A stretch of 40,142 nucleotides of DNA from positions 1-40,142 of the forward strand of contig CADFJN010000022.1 of assembly GCA_902834555.1 (NCBI GenBank), read 5' to 3'. Shown here in pieces: positions 24,639-33,035 of this stretch. Source of the stretch: Atopobiaceae bacterium (GTDB lineage: Bacteria > Actinomycetota > Coriobacteriia > Coriobacteriales > Atopobiaceae). The notes below the pieces were generated by a model. That model saw only the letters and a program-made list of their open reading frames with translations. It made no database searches and was not told where the DNA came from. A program made the position numbers and the translations under genes. Every line of letters starts with the position of its first letter. Position 1 is the stretch's first letter.

Positions 24639-25223
24639 ATGGAAGAGCTCCGCATTACGGTTGCCACCAGCGCAGACGCCGCAGACATTGCCGCCATCTA
24701 CGCCCCCTACGTGCGGGACACCGCAATCACCTTTGAGTACGAGGCACCCGGCGCTCAGGAGATGGCCGAGCGCATCGAGCGAATTTCCGCCACTCATCCC
24801 TGGCTGGTTGCGCACGACGCCGCGGGCACCGCGCTGGGATACGCCTACGCAAGCCCCTACTACGGGCGGGCCGCGTATGCGTGGTGTGTCGAGACCTCCA
24901 TCTACGTAGACCGCAGAGCCCGAGGACGCGGCGTGGGCAGTGCGCTCTACCAGGAGCTCGAACGGGCGCTTTCCGCCCAGGATATCCTCAACCTGTACGC
25001 CTGCATTGCCACAACCAGCACGCCGGACGCCCACCTCGACAACGGGAGCGTCACCTTCCACACGCGGCTCGGCTACCGCGAGATTGGTCGCTTCCCCAAG
25101 TGCGGCTACAAGTTTGGCCGCTGGTACGACACGGTATGGATGGAGCGCGACCTGGGCGAACACACCCTGGGGCAGCCCAGCGTGCTGCCGTTCCCGCAGG
25201 TAAGGTCCCGACTCGGCCTATAG
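24639..25223 (+). CDS. GNAT acetyltransferase, phosphinothricin/methionine-sulfone acetyltransferase type
   Basis: The 194-residue protein matches the Pat/YncA GNAT group. It begins ITVATSADAADIAAIYAPYV and TAITFEYEAP, contains YASPYYGRAAYAWCVETSIYV and the acetyl-CoA loop RRARGRGVGSALYQEL, and ends its fold with VTFHTRLGYREIGRFPKCGYKFGRWYD. Such enzymes acetylate phosphinothricin, methionine sulfone or related amino acid analogues. The ATG at 24639 follows AGGAGGAGGAACCC, a very strong site. It converges on pdxR with a six-base overlap of the stops. Confidence 0.9.
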   Translation: MEELRITVATSADAADIAAIYAPYVRDTAITFEYEAPGAQEMAERIERISATHPWLVAHDAAGTALGYAYASPYYGRAAYAWCVETSIYVDRRARGRGVGSALYQELERALSAQDILNLYACIATTSTPDAHLDNGSVTFHTRLGYREIGRFPKCGYKFGRWYDTVWMERDLGEHTLGQPSVLPFPQVRSRLGL

Positions 25224-26657
25224 GACACTCCCGAGCGCCTTGGCAGCAGCGCTCGCCTCACTTGCGGAAAGGCCGTCGTACTGCACCACAAACCTGGTGA
25301 AACCGTCTGGGATCTCGGCGTGCTCGGCAACCCGCACGAACGACGAGAGCGGCGACAGCCCTACGCCCGCCTCGCGAGCCGCAGCGGCAATGCCGGCCTC
25401 GCCTCGACCGTCGTCCTCCACGGCCAGCACAAAGTGGATCCCGGAATCGGCCTCCTCGATGCGAATGCGCTGCCCGGCGGGTCCGTCGAGAAGCCCCTCA
25501 ACCAGCGCATCGCGCACCTCGCGCATGTCGCGGCGATAGCGCGCCACATGTCGCTCGTACGCTCCAGTCTCCAGCGCCTGCGCAAGCGCCACCTGGTCGA
25601 TGGCGGGCACCGTAGTTGAGAGGAACCCAAGACGCTCGTCAAAAGCAGCATCAAGCGAAGCCGGCAACACCAGGTACGCAATGCGCAGCGCCGAGGAGAG
25701 GCTCTTCGAGAACGTATTGAGATAGATCACGCTACCCGTGGCATCAATGCTCGCAAGCGCCGGGATAGGCCGACCGGCAAGGCGCAGCTCGCAGTCGTAG
25801 TCGTCCTCGACAACGTAGCGGCCGTCCTTCTCGGCAGCCCAGCCCAGAAGCTCGTAGCGACGTGCAACGCTCATCACGCGGCCTGTGGGAAACTGGTGTG
25901 AGGGCATCACGTGCGCCACGGTGGCACCAGAACCCCGCAGGGCCCGCACCGAAATGCCTTCCCCATCAAGTGGCAGGTAGCGCACGTCAAGTCCGTGCGA
26001 GCGGTAGGTCTCGCTCGCACGCGCGTAGCCGGGATCTTCCACGCCCACCGAGCCGGCCTCGCGCAGGAACTGCGCGACGAGCCCATAGAGCGTCTGCGCG
26101 CCGGCACCCACGACCACCAGGCTTGGGTCGACAGACATCCCGCGCGAGCATGCGAGGTGAGCGGCAATTGCCTCGCGAAGGCGGGGCACGCCGCGTGCGG
26201 GCGGCGTGCGATAGAGCACCTCGTCGGGCTCGTGAGCAAGCACGTCACGCAGCGCCCGCTCCCAGAGCCGGGCCGCCCCGGGCGAGGCAACGCCTGCTCC
26301 GTGCGTGAGGTCATACGGAAGGCTACCTGCGGCGCATTGGTCTTCGCGCTCCGACTGTGCCTCAAGCACGGGGGCGCTCGCCACTGGCTTGGCAGCGGCC
26401 GCGTCCGGGAGCGAGGGCAGGCTTGCGGCGTAGTAGCCGCGACGAGGACGCGCCATCACGTATCCCTCGGCAACCAGCTGCGCATATGCGCCCTCAACGG
26501 TGACCACGCTCACCCCGAGCCGCTCCGCGAGGGTGCGCCGCGAGGGCAGGCGCTCGCCCGCGGCAATCTGCCCCGCCACCACCTGGTCGCGAATGCAGCG
26601 GTAGAGGTACTCGTAGAGGGGAAGCTCCCCTCGTCCGGTGAGGTCTATGCCCTGCAT
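25218..26657 (-). CDS. pdxR: PdxR-type MocR regulator (GntR winged helix fused to aminotransferase domain)
   Basis: The 479-residue protein joins an N-terminal GntR winged helix (LPLYEYLYRCIRDQV, LPSRRTLAERLGVSVVTVEG, GYVMARPRRGYYA; residues 1 to about 75) to a fold type I aminotransferase-like domain. The PLP lysine lies in NTFSKSLSSALRIAYLVLP. MocR proteins of this type sense pyridoxal phosphate. It is divergent from pdxS-pdxT, and direct repeats in between fit its binding mode, so it most likely controls vitamin B6 synthesis. The ATG at 26657 follows AGAGGGG. Confidence 0.9.
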   Translation of the reverse strand: MQGIDLTGRGELPLYEYLYRCIRDQVVAGQIAAGERLPSRRTLAERLGVSVVTVEGAYAQLVAEGYVMARPRRGYYAASLPSLPDAAAAKPVASAPVLEAQSEREDQCAAGSLPYDLTHGAGVASPGAARLWERALRDVLAHEPDEVLYRTPPARGVPRLREAIAAHLACSRGMSVDPSLVVVGAGAQTLYGLVAQFLREAGSVGVEDPGYARASETYRSHGLDVRYLPLDGEGISVRALRGSGATVAHVMPSHQFPTGRVMSVARRYELLGWAAEKDGRYVVEDDYDCELRLAGRPIPALASIDATGSVIYLNTFSKSLSSALRIAYLVLPASLDAAFDERLGFLSTTVPAIDQVALAQALETGAYERHVARYRRDMREVRDALVEGLLDGPAGQRIRIEEADSGIHFVLAVEDDGRGEAGIAAAAREAGVGLSPLSSFVRVAEHAEIPDGFTRFVVQYDGLSASEASAAAKALGSVL

Positions 26658-26674
26658 GCGATGCCCCTCTCAGC

Positions 26675-26709
26675 AACTGGCCTTATCGGTATTGTAAAAC
26701 TGGCCTTAT
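26675..26709. promoter_or_regulatory. Direct repeats, probable PdxR binding site
   Basis: AACTGGCCTTAT occurs at 26675-26686 and again at 26698-26709, 23 bp apart, about two helical turns. They lie between pdxR and pdxS in the AT-rich part of the gap. MocR/PdxR proteins typically bind direct repeats so spaced. A weak TTGTAA-17-TCATAT pair toward pdxS overlaps the second repeat. Confidence 0.65.
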
Positions 26710-26810
26710 GTTGGTCATATCAATCTATCACGTTCTGGACATTTCAATATTGCCACATCGTGCCTAGGCTACGTAGCCACACGAACACGCCAACGCAAGG
26801 AGGACCACAC

Positions 26811-27728
26811 ATGCCGCAGGACAAGAGGGACGAGAAGACCGTCGCACCGGCGCCCGGACCAGAGCGCGCAAAGCTCAACCGAGAGCTCGCACAGATGCTC
26901 AAGGGTGGCGTCATCATGGACGTCACGACCCCCGAGCAGGCACGCGTTGCCGAGGAGGCCGGCGCCTGCGCCGTCATGGCGCTCGAGCGCATCCCCGCCG
27001 ACATCCGCGCGGCGGGTGGCGTAAGCCGCATGAGCGACCCCCACATGATCAAGGGCATCCAGGCGGCGGTCTCCATTCCCGTGATGGCTAAGTGCCGCAT
27101 TGGCCACTTTGTGGAGGCCCAGGTGCTCCAGGCCATCGACATCGACTACATCGACGAGTCCGAGGTCCTCTCCCCCGCCGACGACGTATACCACATCGAT
27201 AAGACCCAGTTCGCGGTGCCCTTTGTCTGCGGCGCCCGCGACCTGGGCGAGGCGCTGCGCCGCATTGCCGAGGGTGCCTCGATGATCCGCACCAAGGGCG
27301 AGCCGGGCACTGGCGACGTGGTGCAGGCCGTGAGCCACATGCGCCTCATCAACTCGCAGATCCGCCACGTGGTGAGCCTGCGCACGGACGAGCTCTTCGA
27401 GGAGGCAAAGCGCCTACAGGTACCTGTCGAGCTTGTGCGCTATGTGCACGAGAACGGCCACCTGCCCGTGGTTAACTTTGCCGCAGGCGGCGTGGCCACC
27501 CCCGCCGACGCGGCCCTCATGATGCAGCTGGGGGCCGAGGGCGTCTTTGTGGGCTCGGGCATCTTCAAGAGCGGCGACCCGGCAAAGCGCGCCCGCGCCA
27601 TCGTTGGCGCCGTGACCAACTTCGACGACCCCGAGAAGGTTGCCGCCCTCTCCGAGGACCTCGGCGAGGCCATGGTTGGCATCAACAAGGACGAGATAGA
27701 CCTGCTCATGGCCGAGAGGGGCAAGTAA
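26811..27728 (+). CDS. pdxS: Pyridoxal 5'-phosphate synthase, lyase subunit
   Basis: PdxS builds PLP from ribose 5-phosphate, glyceraldehyde 3-phosphate and ammonia supplied by PdxT. The 305-residue TIM barrel shows GGVIMDVTTPEQARVAEEAG, ALERIPADIR, the lysine at 94 in VMAKCRIGHFVEA, DYIDESEVLSPAD, the second lysine in MIRTKGEPGTGD and VNFAAGGVATPADAALMMQL. The ATG at 26811 has AAGGAGG seven bases upstream; a longer frame starting near 25911 is only open by chance. pdxT overlaps its stop by one base. Confidence 0.97.
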   Translation: MPQDKRDEKTVAPAPGPERAKLNRELAQMLKGGVIMDVTTPEQARVAEEAGACAVMALERIPADIRAAGGVSRMSDPHMIKGIQAAVSIPVMAKCRIGHFVEAQVLQAIDIDYIDESEVLSPADDVYHIDKTQFAVPFVCGARDLGEALRRIAEGASMIRTKGEPGTGDVVQAVSHMRLINSQIRHVVSLRTDELFEEAKRLQVPVELVRYVHENGHLPVVNFAAGGVATPADAALMMQLGAEGVFVGSGIFKSGDPAKRARAIVGAVTNFDDPEKVAALSEDLGEAMVGINKDEIDLLMAERGK

Positions 27729-28297
27729 TGGCAACGGCGGTTCTCGCGCTGCAGGGGGCATTCGCCGAGCATGAGGCCCGCCTGGCAGAGCTTGGCGAGA
27801 AGTCCTTCGAGCTGCGCAGCACAGAGGACCTCTCTCGCCCGTTCGACCGCCTGGTGCTCCCCGGCGGCGAGTCTACAGTCCAGGGTCGCCTCCTCGAGGA
27901 GCTGGGCATGCTCGAGCCCCTGCGCGAGCGCATCGAGGATAGCATGCCCGTGCTTGCCACCTGCGCCGGGCTCATCCTCCTGGCGCAGCGCCTTGCCGCG
28001 CATGACGACAAGGGCACGCCGCGCCTGGCCACGATGGACGTGACCGTCGAGCGCAACGCCTACGGCCGGCAGCTGGGGAGCTTCCGTGCCGTGGCGGACG
28101 TTGCGGGCGTTGGCAAGGACGTGCCCATGACCTTCATCCGGGCGCCGCGCGTGGTGGAGGCAGGCGAGGACGTCCAGGCGCTGGCTCGCGTGGACGGAAA
28201 CGTGGTTGCCGTACGGCAGGGCGCCCAGCTGGGAGTTGCCTTCCATCCCGAGCTCGATCACGACCTCAGGCTGCACCAGCTGTTCCTCTCGCTGTAA
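27728..28297 (+). CDS. pdxT: Pyridoxal 5'-phosphate synthase, glutaminase subunit
   Basis: PdxT releases ammonia from glutamine and channels it to PdxS in a 12+12 complex. The 189-residue class I amidotransferase has LVLPGGEST (43-50), the nucleophile Cys79 in LATCAGLIL, FIRAP and the His173-Glu175 pair in AFHPELDHD. The start ATG shares a base with the pdxS stop (TAATG), so the subunits are translationally coupled. Confidence 0.96.
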   Translation: MATAVLALQGAFAEHEARLAELGEKSFELRSTEDLSRPFDRLVLPGGESTVQGRLLEELGMLEPLRERIEDSMPVLATCAGLILLAQRLAAHDDKGTPRLATMDVTVERNAYGRQLGSFRAVADVAGVGKDVPMTFIRAPRVVEAGEDVQALARVDGNVVAVRQGAQLGVAFHPELDHDLRLHQLFLSL

Positions 28298-28405
28298 CGC
28301 ACGGTCCCGGGCGGTTACCAGCGCACTGTCGGGTCGTTTTCCTACGTTTTGCCCTATGAGGACGGTGTTATGTGTAAGAAATCTGCCCCGTAGCGCCCGG
28401 CAGTC

Positions 28406-28454
28406 GGCCCGGCGTGGCCCCACCCAACGGTCACGCCGGGCCGGCCCCCCTTTT
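28406..28454 (+). terminator. Terminator after pdxT
   Basis: GGCCCGGCGTG (28406-28416) pairs perfectly with CACGCCGGGCC (28432-28442), followed by GGCCCCCCTTTT. It separates pdxST from the pfkA unit. Confidence 0.75.
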
Positions 28455-28541
28455 ACGGCCGGTCCCACCTGCGGCTCCAACTTGTGCCACACTTTCCTCA
28501 GACGTCCGTCAGGGGCGACGGACCACAGGAGAGGAAGAATC

Positions 28542-29621
28542 ATGCTGAGGATTGGCCTTCTCACTAGCGGCGGCGACTGCCAGGCACTCAACGCCACCAT
28601 GCGCGCAATCGTCAAGACCATCATGCACAACACCAAACAAGACGTAGAGATCTACGGTTTTCTCGACGGCTACCAGGGCCTTATTCACAGCCGCTACATC
28701 CAGATGACGCCTGGCGACTTCTCTGGCCTCCTCACGCAGGGCGGCACCGTGCTCGGCACCAGCCGCACCCCCTTCAAGCTGCTCGACGTCCCCGAGGCCG
28801 ATGGCACCGTGAAGGTGCCTGCCATGAAGCGCACCTACAAGAACCTCAAGCTTGACTGCCTCTTTGTTCTGGGCGGAAACGGCTCGACCAAGACGGCCAA
28901 CCGCCTCTCGCAGGAGGGCCTGCACGTAATCGCGCTGCCCAAGACCATCGACAACGACACCTGGGGCACCGACCTCACCTTTGGCTTCACTTCGGCAACC
29001 GACGTTGCCACCCGCTGCATCGACGACATCCACACCACGGCCAGCTCGCACGGCCGCGTCTTTGTCATCGAGATCATGGGCCACAAGGTCGGCTGGATTC
29101 CCCTCTACGCAGGCGTTGCTGGCGGTGCCGACGTCATTCTCATCCCCGAGATCCCCTACGACATGGACAACGTGGTCAAGGCCATCGACAGGCGCGAGGA
29201 GAACGGCGGCCGCTTTGCGATCATCGTCTGCGCCGAGGGCGCCATCTCCAAGGAGCAGGCGGCCATGAAGAAGAAGGACTACAAGAAGCTCGTGGCCGAG
29301 CGCGTGAAGCCCTCCGTTGCCTACGACATCGCCGAGGAGATCGCCCGCAGGACCGACCGCGAGGTACGCGTCGCCGTTCCCGGCCACACCCAGCGCGGCG
29401 GCCAGCCTGACGCCCAAGACCGCATCTTTGCCACGCAGTGCGGCGTAGAGGCGGCGCGCGGCTGCCTGGAGGGCAAGTACGGCTACATGATCGCCCAGGT
29501 AAGCGGCAAGATGTGCCGCGTGCCGCTGGAGGATGTTGCCGGCAAGCTCAAGTACGTCGACCCCAACTGCGACCTTGTGCGCGAGGCCAAGCTCCTGGGC
29601 ATCAGCTTTGGTGACGAGTAG
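28542..29621 (+). CDS. pfkA: 6-phosphofructokinase (mixed ATP/PPi-type active site)
   Basis: The 359-residue enzyme phosphorylates fructose 6-phosphate in glycolysis. It has LLTSGGDCQALNATMRA (from residue 7), the donor-site loop GGNGST (111-116), PKTIDND (133-139) with the catalytic aspartate, EIMGHKVGWI, and the sugar-binding VPGHTQRGG. Glycine in the GGNGS loop is the residue usual for ATP enzymes, whereas lysine in PKTIDND is usual for pyrophosphate enzymes. This combination is known from the so-called group III kinases, so the phosphate donor is not settled by sequence. The ATG at 28542 follows AGGAGAGGAAG. The MgtC-like gene starts 12 bases after its stop. Confidence 0.93.
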   Translation: MLRIGLLTSGGDCQALNATMRAIVKTIMHNTKQDVEIYGFLDGYQGLIHSRYIQMTPGDFSGLLTQGGTVLGTSRTPFKLLDVPEADGTVKVPAMKRTYKNLKLDCLFVLGGNGSTKTANRLSQEGLHVIALPKTIDNDTWGTDLTFGFTSATDVATRCIDDIHTTASSHGRVFVIEIMGHKVGWIPLYAGVAGGADVILIPEIPYDMDNVVKAIDRREENGGRFAIIVCAEGAISKEQAAMKKKDYKKLVAERVKPSVAYDIAEEIARRTDREVRVAVPGHTQRGGQPDAQDRIFATQCGVEAARGCLEGKYGYMIAQVSGKMCRVPLEDVAGKLKYVDPNCDLVREAKLLGISFGDE

Positions 29622-29633
29622 AGGGCGCGACGC

Positions 29634-30341
29634 ATGATTGGCGAAGTCTGGCAGAGCTTTGTTTCCGAGACGGCGGCATGGAGTGCCCATGCCGTCTTCC
29701 TGAGGCTGCTGCTTGCCACCCTCGTAGACGTGGCCATCGGCATCGACCGCGAGTTTCGCAACAAGGGTGCGGGCGTCAAGACGCACGTCCTTGTGTGTAT
29801 TGGCGCCGCCATGGCCATGATCGTGAGCGAGTACGTGCTCCACCAGTTCCCCGATGCGAACGGGGACATCAACCGCATTGGCGCCCAGGTCATCTCGGGC
29901 GTAGGGTTTCTCGGCGTGGGCACCATTCTCGTGACCGGCAAAAACGAGGTCCGCGGCCTCACCACGGCGGCAGGCCTCTGGGCGTGTGCGTGCATTGGCC
30001 TTGCCGCGGGCATCGGCTTTGCGGAGGGCGCGCTTATCGGCCTCTTCTTTGTGCTGCTCACCTTCGAGGGGCTCAACCGCCTTGACCGCGTGATTCGCCG
30101 GGCGTCAAAGACCTTCGACGTCTACGTGGAGTTCGACGAGCCCGCCGGCGTACGCGAGCTTCTCCGCAAGCTGCACTCGTGGGATTGCACGTACGAGAAC
30201 TTCGAGGTCATTCGCGGCCAGGACGGTAGGAAGGGCACGGCGGCAACCTTCTCGGTGGAGCTCTCGTCCATGGGGCGTAAGAGCCTCTTCATTGAATCAA
30301 TTGGCAACCTCGACTTTGTCACCTTTGCCGACGAGATATAG
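29634..30341 (+). CDS. MgtC/SapB family membrane protein
   Basis: The 235-residue protein has the MgtC fold: several membrane helices in the first 150 residues with LATLVDVAIGIDREFRNKGA, GVKTHVLVCIGAAMAMIVSE, GAQVISGVGFLGVGTILV and the charged VRGLTTAAGLWACACIGLA, then a soluble ACT-like tail. Relatives are linked to growth in low magnesium and to acid or envelope stress, with no settled transport activity. It follows pfkA by 12 bases and precedes the radical SAM gene, so a shared transcript is likely. Confidence 0.9.
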   Translation: MIGEVWQSFVSETAAWSAHAVFLRLLLATLVDVAIGIDREFRNKGAGVKTHVLVCIGAAMAMIVSEYVLHQFPDANGDINRIGAQVISGVGFLGVGTILVTGKNEVRGLTTAAGLWACACIGLAAGIGFAEGALIGLFFVLLTFEGLNRLDRVIRRASKTFDVYVEFDEPAGVRELLRKLHSWDCTYENFEVIRGQDGRKGTAATFSVELSSMGRKSLFIESIGNLDFVTFADEI

Positions 30342-30374
30342 GTGATGCAGCCAGCGGCATTGGAGGCAATCGAT

Positions 30375-31151
30375 ATGCCCACGTTCCTCAACCAGAGTCC
30401 CGTCTTTGGTCCGGTCGCAAGCAGGCGCTTTGGCGTCTCCCTGGGTGTGAACCTCATGCCGAGAACAGGCAAGATCTGCACCTTTGACTGTCTGTACTGC
30501 GAGAACGGCTTTAACGACGAACGTCGCACGTGCGACGGCTATGTGGGCCTTGACCAGGTGACGTCCGCCCTTAAGCAAGCCCTGGAAGACATGGCAGAGA
30601 GGGGCGAGAAGCTCGATGATATCTGCTTTGCCGGCAACGGCGAGCCCACCGCCAGCCCCGTCTTTCCGGCAGCCGTCGACGCTGCGCTTGCCCTGCGCGA
30701 CCGCTACGCGCCCGAGGCGCACGTGACCGTGCTCTCAAACGGCACGCAGGCTGCGCGGCCAGAGGTGCACGCAGCGCTTCTCCGCGTGGACAGAAACGTC
30801 CTCAAGCTTGACACCGTCGACGCAGCCTACGTGGCCGCGCTCGACCGGCCCCGCGTGCCCTATGACGTGGAGCGTCAGGTGGAGGTGTTCGCGTCCTTCG
30901 AGGGGCACGTGATTGTGCAGACCATCTTCCTGCAAGGCAGCTACGAGGGCCACTCGCTCGATAACACGGACGAAGGGCACGTGGCTGCATGGCTCTCGGC
31001 GCTTGAGCGCATTAGGCCGGAGGGCGTGACCATCTACACCGTGAACCGCGACACGCCTGCCTCGGGCCTTAGTAAGGCGCCGAGAGAGACCCTCGACGCC
31101 ATTGCCCAGCGCGTGCGAGCCCTCGGCTTCCCCTGCACCGTGGGGTACTAG
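30375..31151 (+). CDS. Radical SAM protein (COG0731-like)
   Basis: The 258-residue protein carries the iron-sulfur CxxxCxxC motif as ICTFDCLYCENG (Cys35, Cys39, Cys42), then CFAGNGEPTASP and VLSNGT, the SAM-binding and barrel strands of radical SAM enzymes. Conserved surroundings (GPVASRRFGVSLGVNLMP) match a widespread group of unassigned function that is sometimes annotated near wybutosine-type enzymes. I prefer the ATG at 30375, with GGAGG eight bases upstream; GTG 30342 and ATG 30345, right after the MgtC stop, are alternatives. Its stop overlaps the convergent DUF2442 gene by three bases. Confidence 0.9.
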   Translation: MPTFLNQSPVFGPVASRRFGVSLGVNLMPRTGKICTFDCLYCENGFNDERRTCDGYVGLDQVTSALKQALEDMAERGEKLDDICFAGNGEPTASPVFPAAVDAALALRDRYAPEAHVTVLSNGTQAARPEVHAALLRVDRNVLKLDTVDAAYVAALDRPRVPYDVERQVEVFASFEGHVIVQTIFLQGSYEGHSLDNTDEGHVAAWLSALERIRPEGVTIYTVNRDTPASGLSKAPRETLDAIAQRVRALGFPCTVGY

Positions 31152-31414
31152 GGATTACGGCCGTCAGATTTCGCGTTTGTGCACTCCTCATATACGCGCT
31201 CGGGCGCTACGTCCAAATCATCGTTCCACACGACTGTCCCACGTTCCGCATGCGCCTTCATAAAGAACACGGGGTTCTTGAGCGGGGCATACGGCCGTAG
31301 ATTCAAGAGGGGACGCGCATCGAAGGAACCTTTTGTCCCGTCGAAAAATTCGACATCGATGCTGTAGTCCTCATGCGGTCGTACCGACATTACGGACCAG
31401 CCAAATCTTCCCAT
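31148..31414 (-). CDS. DUF2442 protein
   Basis: The 88-residue protein has the DUF2442 pattern: VMSVRPHEDYSIDVEFFDGT, FDARPLLNLRPYAPLKNP, FFMKAHAERGTVVWNDDLDV and a final ERVYEEC. It is the second gene of a pair with a DUF4160 gene 31 bp upstream. This pairing is widespread and has been suggested to be a toxin-antitoxin-like module, without firm proof to my knowledge. The ATG at 31414 follows AGGAGG. Confidence 0.85.
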   Translation of the reverse strand: MGRFGWSVMSVRPHEDYSIDVEFFDGTKGSFDARPLLNLRPYAPLKNPVFFMKAHAERGTVVWNDDLDVAPERVYEECTNAKSDGRNP

Positions 31415-31445
31415 GGCACCTCCTGCTCCTTATCGGGCGAGACCT

Positions 31446-31703
31446 CTACCGCAGAGGGTCAATCTTGTATGGGAGCTCATGTGCAGACAGCAAGCGCCAG
31501 TTCCCCACCAACTCGTCTTGATGGATCGTTGCCCATGCGACAATAAGACGACGTTGCCTGATCGGCATTTCTCCATCTAACATATTCCCATTCAGGTCAA
31601 ATATTGTCTCATCATCCTGATAAGTCGCATGGAAGTGCGGCGGATTGTGGCCGTCGTAGAACATTGCGATGATGATGCCATAGAACATCGAAATCGTGGG
31701 CAT
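31446..31703 (-). CDS. DUF4160 protein
   Basis: The 85-residue protein matches DUF4160: MPTISMFYGIIIAMFYDGHN followed by PPHFHATYQDDET, FDLNGNMLDGEMP and WATIHQDELVGNWRL. The PPHFH histidines are family hallmarks. I use the second ATG (31703), six bases from AGGAGG; the first ATG (31709) touches that site. Base composition is less GC-rich than in the neighbours, consistent with acquisition. It is likely co-transcribed with DUF2442. Confidence 0.85.
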   Translation of the reverse strand: MPTISMFYGIIIAMFYDGHNPPHFHATYQDDETIFDLNGNMLDGEMPIRQRRLIVAWATIHQDELVGNWRLLSAHELPYKIDPLR

Positions 31704-31974
31704 GGCCATCCTCCTGTAAACGCACCTGCTGCTCCTTCGTATGCAGAGCGTTCACTATGGAGATGCAGACTTGTGCCCCTTATAGCCACAGGTTCTTACG
31801 CAAAAGTTCTGGAGCCCGCGCGAGTCACCGATAGAGTGCTGCCAGTCAGCTCCGTCACTTGCATGGCTCTAGTATGCCCTAAGAATCGCGCGGCGCTACT
31901 CAGTAACAGCGCCGTCACATGAGACGCGCTATCATCGTGTTGTACCTGCACCCGCTTGAGATCGGACGCCCGGC

Positions 31975-32802
31975 ATGTGCGAGCTCTTCGCGATCAACTC
32001 GGGAAGGCCGGTCTTGGCCAACGCCTACCTGAGGGAGTTCTACACCCACAGTCATGACAACCCGCATGGCTGGGGCCTCTCGTGGCGAGATGACCATGGC
32101 AAGCCCGGCGACCCCGAGGCAGACGTCATACTCTGGCGCGAGCCCATCCCGGCCTACGAGTCAACGCTGCTGCCCAAGATCTTGGAGCAACCCGTGGAGA
32201 CCTGCCGACTGGAGGCGCACATTCGCTTCTCCACCTGCGGTGCACAGAGCGTGGAGAACTGCCACCCGTTTTTGGGCTCGGACATCTCCGGGCGCGAGTG
32301 GACCCTCATCCACAACGGCCTCCTCTTCAACGAAGAGCTGCTCGCGGGCTATGACCGCATCGAGCGCGGCGAGACGGACAGCGAGCGAACTATGCTCTTC
32401 CTTCTCGACGTCCTTGACGAGGCGACCATGCGGGCGGGCGGCGCGCTAAGCTTTGACGGCACCTTTGACGCGCTGGCTGGTGCACTCTCGCAGATCTCGA
32501 ACCTCAACCGCCTGAACCTCATCCTGGACGATGGGACCTACACCTACGTGCACACCAACACGTCAGAGGACACGCTCAACTACCGGCAGCTTTCGGACGA
32601 CGCCATCGTCTTCTCGACAAAGCCGCTTGGCGGGGACGCGGAGAAGGACCTCTGGAAGCCGGTTCCGCGCAACCGCCTGATTGCCTACCGAGACGGGCGC
32701 CTGGCGCGAACGTCTGCGCCACACGGCTACACGTTCTGCGAGGCGATTCTCGACCTTCGCAAGAAGTTTGGCGACGCATGGCCGGAGGTTATCGCGTCGT
32801 AG
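31975..32802 (+). CDS. Class II glutamine amidotransferase, YafJ type
   Basis: The 275-residue protein starts MCELFAINSGRP, so Cys2 becomes the N-terminal nucleophile after methionine removal. Further class II features are NPHGWGLSW, the substrate arginine region EAHIRFSTCG, and the NCHPF and IHNGLLFN strands. It lacks the synthase domain of larger amidotransferases, as in YafJ. The acceptor substrate is unknown. The ribosome site is weak (GAGATCGG). A hairpin of the GATCGGTTAG family follows the stop. Confidence 0.9.
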   Translation: MCELFAINSGRPVLANAYLREFYTHSHDNPHGWGLSWRDDHGKPGDPEADVILWREPIPAYESTLLPKILEQPVETCRLEAHIRFSTCGAQSVENCHPFLGSDISGREWTLIHNGLLFNEELLAGYDRIERGETDSERTMLFLLDVLDEATMRAGGALSFDGTFDALAGALSQISNLNRLNLILDDGTYTYVHTNTSEDTLNYRQLSDDAIVFSTKPLGGDAEKDLWKPVPRNRLIAYRDGRLARTSAPHGYTFCEAILDLRKKFGDAWPEVIAS

Positions 32803-32807
32803 GCAGT

Positions 32808-32859
32808 TGCCGCGGATTCCGATCGGTTAGACCTCCCTAACCGGCGATAATGCGCGGCA
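32808..32859. repeat. GATCGGTTAG hairpin repeat, copy 3
   Basis: TTCCGATCGGTTAG (32817-32830) faces CTAACCGGCGATAA (32837-32850), imperfect compared with the copies at 11695 and 11740. Outer arms TGCCGCG (32808-32814) and CGCGGCA (32853-32859) close it. It starts six bases after the amidotransferase stop. Confidence 0.7.
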
Positions 32860-33035
32860 GATAGCGCCGTGCCGAGAACCGCGCCCACGCCATCGGGAAC
32901 CACGCCGATTGCCTCCGTCCGCGCACACCGCCACCACGCCCCTCTGCTAGTCTGTATGGTTCCGTCTGGTTCCACCGGACGCCTCACACGGCAACAACGC
33001 GCGGGCCTCACCCGCCAGGAGCGAAAGCGGCAAGC

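Noticed and set aside
26683..26692. TTATCGGTAT shared with the dispersed 85-bp repeat
   Set aside because: Only ten bases match and the rest of the repeat is absent, so chance is likely.
25911..26810. Extension of pdxS upstream over pdxR
   Set aside because: It is antisense to a convincing MocR regulator, and the pdxS start at 26811 has a perfect ribosome site and family N-terminus.
27440..29843. Long minus-strand frames opposite pdxT, pfkA and the MgtC gene
   Set aside because: These are shadows of plus-strand genes with clear catalytic motifs.
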